DNA of 64,000 nt from Daedaleopsis sinensis (Eukaryota > Basidiomycota > Agaricomycetes > Polyporales > Polyporaceae): the NCBI GenBank assembly GCA_033807695.1, contig CM066304.1, forward strand, positions 3,472,001 to 3,536,000. The letters are read 5' to 3'. This document shows, piece by piece, positions 42,788 through 54,588 of the stretch (position 1 is the first letter of the stretch; each line of letters starts with the position of its first letter). The translations under genes and the position numbers were made by a program. The notes beneath the pieces are model-generated. The model was given only the letters and a program-made list of their open reading frames with translations, ran no database searches and was not told the DNA's origin.

Positions 42788-44492
42788 TCAAGCTTGAAGC
42801 TGCCCAGCCGCCGCACGCCGGCGTTCAGCATACTGCGGAGGAAGCTCGATCACTTCCTCCGGCGGCGGCGGCGGCAGCAGCTCGTCCTCGAGGTCCGTGT
42901 GCAGAATAACACGCGGAGGAGCAAGCACGCGCACGCCCGCTTGCGCTGCCTTCTGTTGCGCGGCGCTCGACTGCGTGTCCGAGCGCGCAAACGCGGCGGG
43001 CTCGTATCCACTGCCGTAGGCGGACGTGCCCCCGTACGCAGACGAGGCCGCGTGTATGGACACGGCGTCGGGCCGGACCGTCGGGGAGAACTGCGAGGAC
43101 GTGGCGGAGCTCGGGGACTGTGCGAACTCGAACGCCGTCGGGCTGGTCTGCGGGGACCACGCGCCCTGTCCGATGAGCGGGTTCAGAGCCGGATCTCGTG
43201 GGGTGATGGCCGAGTAGTCTGGACGCATCGACGAAGACGCAGAGAGGCCTGCGCCGCTCTCGACCTTGTCGCCGTCTGCGAGGTCCAGTTCGTCTTTGCG
43301 GGGACGACGAGGGAAGGTCCCACCCGAGCGGCGTTTGCGCAGGCAAAACCAAAGAGGCGCAACGACGGTCACAAGCGCGACGATGGGCCCGACGACGACA
43401 CCTGCGAGCGCCCCGCGCTTCAGCCCTTTCGACGATGCGCCGGCGGATTGCGGATCGGTCGTGACAGTGGGCAGTGCGGCAACCGCGGAAGTCATAGACG
43501 GCGCGTTGCTGGACGAGGCTGGCGATTGCGCATCTAGACAAGATGCATCGTTGGACTCTTGCACGACCATGAATTCAGTCGTTCCCCCCTGCCGGCCGAG
43601 CGCATCTTCCAAGTAAAAGCCTAGTGTCGTTCCTGTAGCCACGTCTACAAGCCAGTTATAGCTCGTATCCGTCGCGCCGGGGCGAAGTATGAAGACAGAT
43701 CCGCCTGGAACGAAGCCCTACGTATTCTCTTCAGGTCACAAATGGGAAGAATGTGCATGTTGGAGCATACCGTGATGGTCACAGGAAGCTGCGCGCCGGC
43801 GTATGCATACCCACTGAACTGGAAACTCCTGTGCAGTGGGCAGCGTCAGGTTATAATATGTGGGTGGATTATGAAGGATGACTCAAGGTTGAACGCACCC
43901 ACACTGGATGAGCCGATCGTTGGCCTCAAATTCAAATTCCCCTCCTGGCATTATGCGTTAGCGAGAGATGCAAAGGACATTATATGCACTAATTGTTAGA
44001 ACTCACCTGGTTCAGTCGCATTGCACTGGGTTGTACCCGCCTGCGCCCCTACGGTAATTACGGGAGAGACCCCTCCCGTAGCGAAGCCACCTGCGTCGGA
44101 CATGATGGCCACGATCTTCCTATCTTTTTCGTGTTTCATAGCAGTCTTGAATGTCCCCTGGTTGCTCTCGGCAGGGATACTGACGGTGTTGGGACTTCCG
44201 AAAGACTTTGTCGAGTCTCAGCTACCAAGTTGTGCAATCAAAACAGCAGGGTACTCACAGAAACAATAGTGAGCGAGTAGGGGGGAACGCCGCCTAGCGA
44301 AAATCACGCTGAGTGATCGGAGGGGCAGAGGAGTGGATGGTGAGGCTCACCAGTCCATGAAACTTCGAAGTCATCGCATTGCGTAGCCGCACTGTAGGAG
44401 AACGTGAAGTTGTCGGAATAGACAGGTACCGACCACAGAAGCAAAGCAGAAAACAAGCTGAGCGAGTACATCGGTGTACTAGACAAGCTCAA
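42788..44492 (-). CDS. Single-pass type I membrane protein with long cytosolic tail
   Basis: Exon 1 (ATG at or just after 44492) encodes a signal peptide and the start of an extracellular domain (QCDDFEVSWTGE). Internal exons encode ESNQGTFKTAM, IVAIMSDAGGFATGGVSP, SFQFSGYAYAGAQLPVTIT and GFVPGGSVFILRPGA, the usual repeats of this Agaricomycete family. The long last exon ends the ectodomain (DASCLDA), then a Ser/Thr/Pro stalk. One transmembrane helix follows (ALAGVVVGPIVALVTVVAPLW), then a basic stop-transfer stretch and a roughly 190-residue tail with Pro-rich PPPPPEEVIELPPQY at the C-terminus. Such proteins are abundant in wood-decay fungi; their role is unknown. The second and third exon limits are approximate. 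Confidence 0.78.
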
Positions 44493-45747
44493 AGGGGAGG
44501 CCCGCCGGGGGAGGGGGGGGGCTGACCGCTGCTGGGAGAGAAACCGGGGGACGCAGCACGAGACATAACAGGTCGGAGATCTTAGGACCTGAGAGGGGTT
44601 GGATCGCGCCGAATCAGCGCTCTCTGCTATTTTAGAGCCCTTGTTAGGTGGCCTCGTTCCGCTCGTCGATCGCGCCCATTGGCAGCATGGCGGTAAGAAG
44701 GCAGTGGCACGCCCAAACCGTCTCCTGCTCTTAGGCAGAAATGAAAGTGAGTGTGACGCGGGGGTATTTCAAGATAGCTTGCACTTCCTGAGCCGCACAT
44801 ACGCGTGCAAACCTGAACGGTGTCGAGGCACGCCGACATCCATTCGGTCTAGGTTATCCTGTATGCTCGTGGGATGGGTCATTATCCAATCCTGCTCGCA
44901 CGACAAAAGTTTAGTAATAGCCTGTGCGTCCAATGCGCAAGTTGCGCTCATGTGGTCTCGGCTCTGATTCGCGGCGTCGGCGCGCACAGACTTCTGACCT
45001 CGCCTTCGCTATCCGTTCACGTTCACGGGCCCCTCTGCGCGGTAGGCCATGCACTGGCACTGGCATGTTGCGATGTCAGCAAGATGTCAGCGGATTTTCG
45101 GAGTCCGTTGGACTTGGAATAATAAATCACCCTCCGATGGCAACTTCGGCGAGATGGGGACACGAGCATACGCATAATGTGAAGAAGACTCGAAGAAAAT
45201 TGCGTAGGAGCAAAGGACTCGAAGGTGGTTAGAAGGACAGTGGCGGGTTCGAGCTTGTTGCTCAGATCGTGTTCGCCGAACGTCACAACTTTGATGGGTT
45301 ATGGCGGGCCGGTTGGATGCCGGCCGCAGCGCTCCTCCGGCGCTCGCGGCTCGCCTCCTCCGCCTCCTCTGCCTCTGACTCGTCTACACCCCCTGGATCC
45401 AGGCTGATAAACTTCATGCATGACTTCTCAACCGCGTTTGCTCAAAGCACAGCTGTCAATATATCAGCTAAGCTGGGGCTAAACGTTGAACGTTGAACGG
45501 TCGCGAGGATCGCACACCTATTCGCTATAGTATTCAAGATGCGCAGGAGACTCCGGCCACGATGAGGTAGCTCTCCGGCATACTATACGGTCGTAGCTGT
45601 TCAACTTCTCAAATTAAACAGCCAACTTGCATCGCTGTTCGACGGATGCTCACTCCCAGGTCCTCAAATGAAAATGATGTAGCCTAACGAGCTGTAACCC
45701 TACCCAGGCCTCGAACAAACTACCACAAATACATCCACATCTCCACC
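44493..45747. other. Intergenic, no gene recognised
   Basis: A G-rich run (about 44500-44520) lies just upstream of the membrane protein gene. An open frame at 44599-44967 has no domain or intron support and was not accepted. Confidence 0.4.
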
Positions 45748-46300
45748 ATGAGCGAGAAAACCAATGGTACGCCGCTTTTGTGTGTTACTGCGCAGCACAT
45801 GATGCATCGATAGACACTGACCACCTATCTTAGATCATAGCGTCCTACTAGGACCGACCTCCAGGCTGAGTCCCGACGAATGATCGTCGGCGTCCTCGTC
45901 TTCCCCGGCTTCGAACCGTTCGATGCCATCGGGCCCGTCGAGGCGCTTCATATGCTCTTTTAGCTTCAGAAGCTCGACCTGTACGTGACCGCCCTGCACC
46001 CTCGACCGCGCGCATGGCTCCGACTTCCGGATCCGCATCATGTTCGCGGACCCCCTGCGGACCTCGAGGTGCTCCTCGTCCCGGGCGGGGTCGGCGCGTC
46101 CGAGCTCGGGGACATCAGCTGATCGTCGCGATCGCGTTTCCTGCGGGAGACGTACCCAACGCTCAAGTACCTCACCATCGTGTGCAACGCCGTGGCGGGC
46201 CTGGGCATCCTACCGGGGAGGAAGGCGACGACGAACAAGATCCCGTGGAAACGTATCACGGCACGGCGGCGTGACCGCTCTATAGCATCGATGTGACGCT
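45748..46300 (+). pseudogene. Decayed DJ-1/PfpI family gene
   Basis: ATG 45748 and a first intron (about 45766-45834) are recognisable. The next exon contains MIVGVLVFPGFEPFDAIGPVEAL and then a stop (TAG near 45961). Homology continues in shifted frames (DLEVLLVPGGVGASELGD, then a stop at TGA near 46121). Further on come FLRETYPTLKYLTIVCNAVAG and GILPGRKATTNK, which match the nucleophile-elbow region of the family, although the usual Cys-Thr after the strand is Cys-Asn here. Multiple stops and frame changes show that it is no longer functional. Confidence 0.78.
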
Positions 46301-46769
46301 GGCGTGGATCGGCCAGTGTACGGACTTCCGACTCGAAGAGTCTACACGACCGGAACTGGGCACGTGTGCATATATGTACGACGAGACCAGCGTTGCTCCG
46401 CCCAACGTTCCTTCGTGATCGGGTGCCAATGAACTTGTGATCTAAGTCATATCCTCTCGTATGCTATGGACCACCGGACAGTTAAGCGTTCTTGTCAAGG
46501 ACAGCAACTCTACATAGATGTGATGGGGAAAGTTAGCACTTACAAACTACAGGAGAGCCATCGTCAGGACCACAAGATGATCCGCAACCTAGAGCGACAG
46601 GAGCGGAGAAATCATCGCGATCGGGTGGTATTGAGCCAATAGTACATATATACAAGAGCGATAGCTAGCGGAATACAAGGCATTTTGGGCGAGGCTCCCA
46701 GTACGTTCTTCCTCTACTGTTATCCACAATAATCAGTCGATGTGACAGGAGAAGTTTGAACCGACTCAC
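46301..46769. other. Intergenic, 3' flank of the cellobiohydrolase gene
   Basis: No gene or repeat was recognised here. Confidence 0.35.
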
Positions 46770-48271
46770 TTAGTGGGCGTACGTGGAGCCGATGGGGCCG
46801 AACTTGATGTTCGAGAAGACGACAGTCGCACCGGGGCTCTGCGACTCGACTTCCTTGGGGTCGCCGGACGACGTAGAGCATGGGCCACGAGAGATGCCCG
46901 GCTGCGACGCGTCCGCGTCGGTCGGGTAGTCGCTGTCGAGCCAGAGCATGTTCGCGGAGTGGTCGTCCCAGATGGACATGACGAGCACCATGCCCTTCTG
47001 GAACGCGTCGCCCATGACCTTGAGCCCGCCGAGCTTCTCGAACGAGTTGTTGTCCCCGAACGCCGTCTTCTGGTCGTTGCAGAACTCGTCCGTGATCGAG
47101 TCGTACGCGTCGAGGCCGGCGACCGCCGTCTTCGAGTTCGCGATCACCTTCCCGTTCTGCACGTACACCCGGCGGATCTCCGAGAGCGCGCCCGTCGTCG
47201 AGTTGTCCGACGTCACGAACTGCGTCACGACCGTGAACTTGGACGAGGTGTCCACGGTGAGGCCGGGCCCGAGGAACGTCTGGTCGCCCATGCGCCACGA
47301 GTTGAAGTCGCAGCCGTCCTTGTCGCAGATGCCGTCGTACCGCTCGTCGCCGTCGCCGCAGTCCGTGCCCTCGCAGCGGACCTGGCCCGCGACGGAGCAG
47401 ACGTGGGGCGTGTAGGCCGCGCCGTTCGAGTTGGCCTCCCAGATGTCCATCTCGTTGCAGCACGCGCCGTACTGGCCCGCGCCCGCGTTCGGGTCGTTCG
47501 AAGAGCCCTCCCAGCCCAAGACGTTGGCCTAGAACATGACGTGCATGAGCGTCGAGCACGACGGAGAGCACATCTACTAGTAGGAGAGTGTACTAACCTC
47601 GCCGTTAATGAACTTGATGTCGTGCGGGCACTGGGTATCGCAGTAGCCGGTTCCGTACTTGGAGCCGGCCTTGTTGGTCGGGAAGCGGCTGGAGCCTCCG
47701 TCCTTGTCCATCTCGACGAAGTAGAGCGCGCCGTTGAGACCGCAGGGGAGCTTCGACATGTCGACGTCGAACGTGAACTCCTGGTTCTTGAGGTTGAAGG
47801 TCTGGTACGTCGTGTCGTCCGAGTCCAAGAGGTACACACGGGAGCCGATGTTGGTCGAGTACTGGCCGTTGGTCACGAACTTGAGCGAAAGGGCGTTGCC
47901 GCTGGTCGTGATGCCGTAGGTACCTAACGGGTGCACGTCGTCAGCATGCAAACAATCCTGTAAGCGTGTGAATACCAACCAGAGTAGTCCGCGCCGTCAA
48001 GAGCGCAGTTGGAGGCGCAGGTAGTGGGGTCCGGGCAAAGCGAGGCGTCCCAGGTGTTCCCGGTGTAGCAGTTTGTGCTACCGGAGGTAGAGTGGAGCCA
48101 ACGCCAGTTAGAGTCGAGCACGACGGAGCGCTGGAGGGTCTGGCAGCTGCCGCCCGCCGCACATTGCTGGACGCTCAGCTTCGGGTGAGACTCAGCCGTG
48201 AGAGTGCCGACTTGCTGACCGTAGGCGATCGCGAGGAAGGAGAGGGAGAGGAGAGCGACGGCGGGGAACAT
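46770..48271 (-). CDS. GH7 cellobiohydrolase (CBH I type), catalytic domain only
   Basis: This is a secreted reducing-end exo-cellulase. ATG 48271 starts a signal peptide ([18 protein letters not shown]), then [19 protein letters not shown], typical of mature GH7. Introns lie near 47923-47975 and 47529-47596. The catalytic motif EMDIWE (nucleophile and acid/base Glu) is at 47436-47453. Substrate-binding segments [24 protein letters not shown] (shown in part) and [20 protein letters not shown] are present. The protein ends [11 protein letters not shown], with no linker and no CBM1. A TATA box (minus strand, 48354-48360) lies about 85 bp upstream. The open frame appears undamaged. Single-domain GH7 enzymes are common in white-rot fungi. 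Confidence 0.95.
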
Positions 48272-48353
48272 GTTGGTCAGACTGGTGTCGAGTGGCCGGT
48301 ATCGAGAGAGCGACTGCTGGGTCGATGAAGTTGGCAGGGATACTGATCTCTCT

Positions 48354-48360
48354 CTTTATA
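48354..48360 (-). promoter_or_regulatory. TATA box of the GH7 gene
   Basis: TATAAAG on the minus strand lies 83-89 bp upstream of the start codon. Confidence 0.6.
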
Positions 48361-49223
48361 CGCTCGCGAGCGGAAAATATCCGGCGGGTGCATAGTGGCT
48401 TCCTGGGCTTTCAAGTGGGCGTATCACGATTCTACCGGGCCACTTTGCTTGAGAAGAGGGCGACATCGAGAGGATTTGGCGTGGTTGGGGACGGCTGAGC
48501 AGGGTACAGAAACCGAGGTGAATCCGAGAGTGGACAGTGACGCAGTCCGCGGAACGGCCAGTGGCCTTGGGTGACCATCTCTTTGCGTCGCCGTTGGTAT
48601 ATAGACCGAAGAGAGGCCGCTTGTTGCTGGGCACATGAGAACAAGACGCTGCAGTTGGGCAGGCGCGGTAAGCGGATACGTTCGCCTAAGTCCCAAGAAG
48701 GAAGGGGAAGAATCGAAGGTGATGTGCTGTGGAGCACAACCCGTCGGGATGCGGCCGACGACCGGCACTATATTTATCTCCTGTGGCAGGGCCAATCAGG
48801 GCGAAATACTGGGTAAATGACAGCATGGTTCGTACGAAGACGCACCCTATGAGTCTGAACCCCAGATCGGACTTGCTACCCCGCATGAACGTCGCCAAGG
48901 AGATCTGAGCTCAGCGCTATCCCGTAGTGTAATCAGTATAATACGTCACCGTCGGCGAATTTCCGGCTACCTGATATCATCTGCGACGGTGCAGGGTTGT
49001 CGGGCCAATTAGCTCCACCAGCAACTGCGAACTTCCAATCCACTACAGACTAAAGAACTGTTGAATTCCCCATGTGGTCACCGCAGGAAGGGTGCGCGTA
49101 CCATTTACAGTTCGAACAACCTCGGCGGTCACTGGTATGTGCACACTGCACACCCTCCAAACAACTTGAAGTACATACATACCAGCGACACTATACCACA
49201 TCTGTAAATCACAAAGAAAAGGC
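48361..49223. other. Intergenic: GH7 upstream region and 3' flank of the P450 gene
   Basis: Several open frames occur, but none has a recognisable domain. This stretch should contain the cellulase regulatory sites; I did not identify a convincing known motif. Confidence 0.35.
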
Positions 49224-51367
49224 CTAAGCCTGCCTCGAATGCAGCACGACCCGCAGCGGCGGCATTTGGACCGTGAACCAGTCCTGCAAGCCGTCCTCGT
49301 AGGCGCGCGGGTCCCACCCGTCCGCGAACCGCAGCTCGAAGCGCTGCACGACGTGCGCCACGACCATGCGCATCTCCTGCAGCGCGAGGTTCTTGCCCAC
49401 GCAGTTGTTCGGCCCGAACGAGAACGGCACGAACGCCGCCGCGTCGTGCACGAAGCCCTGCGGCCGCGCGCACTTTCGTCGGCGGCGAGGAGCCAGCGGT
49501 CGGGCCAGAACGCCTCCGTCGCGGGCGCGAAGTGCTTCGCGTCGCGGTGGAGCGAGTGGAAGTGCACATAGGTGGTGGTGCCCTCGGGGAGGTAGCTGCG
49601 CGCGGAGGATCAGCCGAAGATATACGGGACTGACTCCGACCGAGGACTCGGCAGTCGGATGTATGTAAGTACTCACTGTGATCCGGCGACCCGCCCGCCA
49701 GAGCCCGCGGGCACCTGGCGCTGGCTGCCGTCGGGGACGATGGGCACGAGGCGGAGGGTCTCGTTGCTGGAGCACGGGGGAGCGTCCGTTAGTGCCTGGT
49801 AAGATGGCGAAGTGGGCTGCTGCTCACATCACCGCGTTTAGGTAGGGCATGTTCGGGTGGTGCTTTGTCTCGAGTGCGTTTTCTCCGGGAGGGAAGAAGC
49901 GGTCGACTTCCGCTTGGAGCCGCTTGTACACCTCGGGTTCTTTGAGCACGAAGTAGAACAGGTTGGAGAGCGCGATGGAGATGGTATCGGAGCCAGCGAT
50001 CATAGCTAGAGTGCCGTTGCTGATGGTCTCCTCAAAGGCGGGAGACTTGGCTTCCGCGCCGTCTTCGTTGTTCTGTGCGGGACGAATGCCGGTACACGTT
50101 AGCGTACATCGGCACGAGCGTTCCAGAGCATACCAGATAGTAGAAGAGATCACGACGCAGGGAGCCGCCCTTGATGCGCTCCGCCGCGAGACTGGCCCCG
50201 TAGTCGAACATGCGTCGTACCCCTTTGGTCGCATTTGGTATCCGGCGAACGTAGTACGCTACCCAAGGGATCTATGCAAACACGTGTAACGTGCTGTAGC
50301 AATTGGATGAGCATATACGCTCGCGGCGTGACTAACGTTTGTCTTTCTTCTATCATCTTCCACTTGCTGCCCCTGTCTCCATCTCGGAGCATTTCAGAGC
50401 CGCCACCGAATCTAGAAAGCGATGTCAGCTCCGGGTTATCTCCTCTGCCAGGGCAGCAGCGACGTACGCCATGTCGCTCATAAAATCATATCTGTGAACG
50501 GGTACGTGAGCTCGCAGACACTCGCACATCTCCATGTGAAACTTACGAGAACCAGCCAAACCACTGGCCCAAGTCCACTTCAGACTTCTGCTGGGCCAGA
50601 CCGTCGGCTAGCTGGCTGACACGGTCGGCGATGATGTCTTCGTAGCTCTTGAGCGCAGCCGAGTTCAAGCCACGGTTCCAGGGCTTGCGTCTGCGGGCGT
50701 GCTCCTGGGCGTTGAGTTCTGCGATCATGTTTCGCTTGTCGGTAAACGAGATGGCTGGGACCAATTCCCATCCTGCGACTCATGAGGTCAGGAATTCGCC
50801 TTGCGTGGAACACAGGTGAAAAAACATACGGGGGCCCTTTGGCAGCATGCCAACGGCCTGGAGCGCATCCGAATCACGCAAGGAGATCTCGTTGGGGCCG
50901 GTCCTGACGGCGTCGCCGTAGCGATCGTGGAGGGCTTGATGTACTTGTGCTGTATGCCTTTCCTGCTCGCGAGCAGAGTCAACGACAACTTGGAGATCTT
51001 GAGGTGCGCGGGGCCAGGGTAGCGAGCGAGGGGGTGGAAGGGGGAGAGACGATAGCGAACGAGGGACGAGACGAGAGTGGTGAGATAAAGAGTAAAAGAG
51101 GCGAGAACGGCGCGGACGAGTGGGACCTTGTCATAGAGTAGGATCGAAGAGACGAGGGGAGGGATAAGGAGTAAGGAGAAGTGGATTCGAAGCCTTCGAG
51201 GCTCGTAGCGCTTAATGATCTGGTGTGCAAGCTGAGAGATAGTATCGAACATTGTCAGTGCAAGCTCGAAAAGCTAAGCTATCCATGACCGAAATACACA
51301 CCAGGCCAGCACCGAATAGGCCGGAGAAGATTTGGTTCACAGAGAGAGCATCAAGTCGCTCCGACAT
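49224..51367 (-). pseudogene. Cytochrome P450 with two apparent one-base deletions
   Basis: This is a membrane-anchored monooxygenase of the fungal class II type. Exon 1 (ATG 51367) and exon 2 encode hydrophobic N-terminal segments, then a proline hinge (YPGPAHLKISKL). Later exons contain YGDAVRTGPNEISLRD, RRKPWNRGLNS, YDFMSDMA, IPWVAYYVRRIPN and the I-helix AGSDTIS. They also contain the K-helix ETLR, PDRW and the haem loop FSFGPNNCVGKNLA (Cys ligand near 49400). Two places need one extra base to stay in frame. The first is between QHKYIK and ALHDRYGD near 50940, where AAGCCC stands for an expected AAGGCCC. The second is between WLLAADE and CARPQGF near 49480, in GACGAAAGTG. Either the gene is a young pseudogene or these are sequencing errors at short homopolymers. 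Confidence 0.8.
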
Positions 51368-51467
51368 GTCGTATGGCGGATGACGGAAGCTGCAATGACG
51401 GTCGGTGAAGTTGAAGAAGCTAAAGGAGAGAAGTCGTCGAGTAGTACCAACGGAGGAGGACATCGGT

Positions 51468-51740
51468 ATATAAGGATGTGACAGCGGCTAGTTAGCGGCC
51501 GCGATCTACCAGAAAGAAACGGTCCCTCGGTGAGGGGGATGCGACGGGAGCGGGAGGGAGAGACTGTCTGACTAAATAATGTGTATGTTTCCTCGGAGGA
51601 CCTCAGTACCATCTGGATGTATCAGCCGCTGGTTAGCGTCCGCGAACCTATCAAAGGGAAGCAGCCGCACGATGAGGACATTTGTCAACTGGCGGGGTAA
51701 TGCGATGGGAACGGGAGATAAACACTCTCTGATTACATGT
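51468..51740. repeat. Diverged tandem duplication upstream of the P450 gene
   Basis: About 130 bp starting at GGAGGACATCGG (near 51456) are echoed from about 51594 with many substitutions. Shared elements include a GGTTAGCG-like motif, ATGCGA-GGGA-CGGGAG and an ACATGTGTGTG-like end. This is an old promoter-region duplication. Confidence 0.55.
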
Positions 51741-52170
51741 GTGTGCTCAGTGTGCAGACCTGGAAGATGTTCGATGAGCTCCACGGAATTTGGGAATGCT
51801 TTGCACGCGATCAAGAGACTCACACGTTCACAGCGCTCACATCGGCGAGCGTATGTTAGCAATGTGCCTGCAACCTTGAAGACGGTGTTCCATGACCATC
51901 TGAAGATGAGACAACGATTGTTCGCACAAGATGACAAGCTGGAATTAGCCGACGGACCATCACACAACAGACAGACCTGGGCAGTGATATGTATATATGC
52001 GTTATATATGCGTGGTATATGTACCATCAGGATGCCAATGCCCAGCAGCGGGCAGTATGAACAACAATGCACGGCCTAGTCGACTTGTTTGCCTGCAAGA
52101 CGGTCTGCTTTTCGCTGTTCCATCTACGAGCGAAAGTGAACGGTCAGCATTCCCCCGGCGCACACCCTAT

Positions 52171-52666
52171 TCAAACGCTGATGCTCACCCAAGCTTTCTT
52201 GCAGTCCCGATATGCCTGGAAGTAGTCTAAGCACTTATCCCGGTCGTAATCGTGGTGGTTCATGCAGTCCATGGACGCCTTGGACGCCTCTGCACACGGG
52301 CTTTCGGCCACAAACGTGTACGTCGGCGTGGACGTGAGTGAAGACGCAGCAGAAGCAGGAGAAGAAACAGAGGCAGAGGAATCGGAGGGAGACGGAGGGA
52401 GGTGAGGCGGGTGAGCGACGACCTGCATGCGTAGCGTCAGCGGCCCACGTACTCGACGAACTTGGAGACCGCCTTGTTCTGTACAACCGCCGCGAGCCAA
52501 CGTTCAGTGCCGTGCGCCCCGAACGCGGACCTCTCTCGAGCCGGGACAGAGGGACACGTACTTTGAAGTGTTTCTGGTACGGCTCCGGGGCCGCGTTCGT
52601 CTGCGGGGTGGGCAATGGCGGCGCCGTGGCCTTGTCGATGCCGCCGTCTGTCGTCCGCGATGCCAT
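52171..52666 (-). CDS. COX23: COX23-like twin CX9C mitochondrial protein
   Basis: ATG 52666 opens MASRTTDGGIDKATAPP...PYQKHFK. An intron, possibly with a short middle exon containing AVSKFVEY, leads to the last exon. This exon carries two CX9C motifs: C-AEASKASMD-C and C-LDYFQAYRD-C, with DYDRDKC and YRDCKKAW as in COX23/CHCHD7. Such intermembrane-space proteins fold through Mia40 and support cytochrome oxidase assembly. The central splice pattern is uncertain. It is head-to-head with FIS1, 237 bp apart, so they may share a promoter. Confidence 0.78.
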
Positions 52667-52903
52667 GTCGACGGTGTGGAAGAGTCCAGTACTAGCCAGT
52701 AGTGTCAGATTCAAGCACGGACAGAGTCGGAGGCGGCGGGTACGGAACAAGCTGAGCGCCTGCTCACAGCGACGTCAGCCGTGGGCGTCTGGGGTGGCTG
52801 CGTCTTCGCCGCGGCCGCTCCGAATTCGTGTTCTCAGCTGCTGCCTCTTGCCTTTCGACACTTACCATCTCCACCCGACGACTTCGCCTCTATTTTGAAC
52901 GAC

Positions 52904-53669
52904 ATGCCGACAGAACTACCGTACGCAGCGGATGCTGAAGAAGCGCTGACCTACGATGAGCTCGAGGTACGTCCGGGGCTGAGCACGCCTCCTGCGCGCG
53001 CGCGCACCCCTCACACCCCATCCAGGTTCTCCGGCTTCAGTACCAGAAGGAGCTCTCGCAATCGCACGTCACTGTGCAGACCAAGTTCAACTATGCGTGG
53101 GGCCTCGTCAAGAGCCCACTCAGAGAACACCAGACCGAGGGCGTTCGGCTGCTGCAGGGTGCGTCCATGTCCTGTAGTGGTTATAAGCATATGTGGTGCG
53201 TATACATGCTCACCCTCCGCGAACGGGCCGCAGATATATACCGCGCGGAGCCTGGTAGACGGAGAGAGTGCCTGTATTACCTCGCGCTAGGACACTACAA
53301 GAAGGGCAACTACGAGGAGGCTCGGCGGTTCAACGGTGCGCAATCCACGTCCTGTTCCTGTCCTCCAGTCCCTCATCATCTCCTCGTTTACCTCGCCTGT
53401 CACCACCCGCATGCCGCTTCCAATCCTATGCAGCCCTTCTGCTAGACAAGGAGCCCACAAATATGCAGGCGCAGAGCCTCGCAGGGCTCATCGACCAGCG
53501 AGTAACACGAGGTACGTCCCGTTCCCACTGCCATCTCCCCGGGCTCCCTCCAACCGCGTCTCACCCACCCGATGCAGACGGGTACATCGGCATGGCGATT
53601 GTCGGGGGCGTCGCGGCCGTGAGCACGCTGCTCCTCGCAGGCATCATACGGCGAGCATCCCGCAAATGA
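52904..53669 (+). CDS. FIS1: Mitochondrial fission 1 protein (tail-anchored)
   Basis: ATG 52904 starts [20 protein letters not shown]. Short introns separate exons encoding [20 protein letters not shown] and [21 protein letters not shown], then [22 protein letters not shown] and [20 protein letters not shown], the TPR-like helical bundle of FIS1. The final exon has [21 protein letters not shown] followed by IIRRASRK, a C-terminal transmembrane anchor with a basic tail that targets the mitochondrial outer membrane. It recruits the dynamin-related fission machinery. The gene appears intact at about 155 aa. The first intron contains a (CG)n run near 52991-53008. Confidence 0.95.
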
Positions 53670-54049
53670 GTGCGCGCCGCGTCCGTCTGACCTCTGCCTT
53701 CTCGCCCTCCTCGTCTCTTCCTGCGAATCACGCCGCCACGACCCCGCCCGGTCGATCACGAACTTCCACGCTCCTCCGTGGGCTCTACGCCCGCACGCCG
53801 ACGACATGCACATATTTACGCCGGGCCTATCTATACATCTACGTATACATCCATACGCTTTCTGTCGCTTTCATTGACCCATCATCGTGTTATCCCCGCT
53901 CCTGCCCGACAATGTGACGATCCTGTGGTATGGACGTCGATCGGACCTATCGCCTGCTTCTCGCGCATGCTCGCCCTCCGCCGACGCGCGTGCGTCAAAA
54001 GCAACGGACACTGATTCCTTCCGAGCCACTAATCTACCGCGCTGTTCCG
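53670..54049. other. FIS1 3' flank
   Basis: No gene was recognised. It is followed by a MITE-like element. Confidence 0.4.
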
Positions 54050-54323
54050 TATACTGTACTAATCAAAGCAAAGCGGCGCCGGGTGTGACCTGTGACCGGT
54101 CGGAGTCGTCAAAGCGGCGCGGCGGGACCCCCGAAACGGTGTGACCGAGGGCTTGGGGCGCCGGAGGCGCCCGAAATTTTGCCATATATAGCGCTCTAAA
54201 CGCCCGGAATTGCTGGTCACAAGCGGCGCCAGCCGCTGTGACCAGTGACCGGTGCCACATTGCGTCGCGGATTGGGTCGGTGTGACCTGTGACGCGCCGC
54301 TTTGCTTTGATTAGTACAGTATA
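54050..54323. mobile_element. MITE with perfect 30-bp terminal inverted repeats
   Basis: Positions 54050-54079 and 54294-54323 are exact reverse complements (30 bp, outer end TATACTGTACTAATC). The 274-bp element has no coding capacity. Its interior holds further imperfect inverted GTGTGACCTGTGAC-like sequences, so it could fold into one long hairpin. The flanks read TATA on both sides, consistent with a TA or TATA target duplication, although the palindromic context makes the exact edge ambiguous. The transposase family that mobilises it is unknown. Confidence 0.85.
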
Positions 54324-54588
54324 TACATTGCACGTATGTTGGCTAATGATATCGAGCTCACCTGAACCGTGCGCACGTATACACATATGCACATATCAGT
54401 GGTTGCAACCACCGCATATCGAAGAACCATATGAATTCAAGTCTTTCCTCAATGACATTGACAATTGCAAGCACATCATGATTCCGCTCGGCCATATCTT
54501 GACAGCGCTCAGCTGACGTAATCCTCTGAGTTCCTATGTATCTTTCCTCGACCATGCCCATTGCCCGTAGGCTGCTGCACGAACCGAC

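Noticed and set aside
46773..47927. 384-codon open frame on the plus strand
   Set aside because: It is antisense to the GH7 gene and driven by its codon bias. It has no domain.
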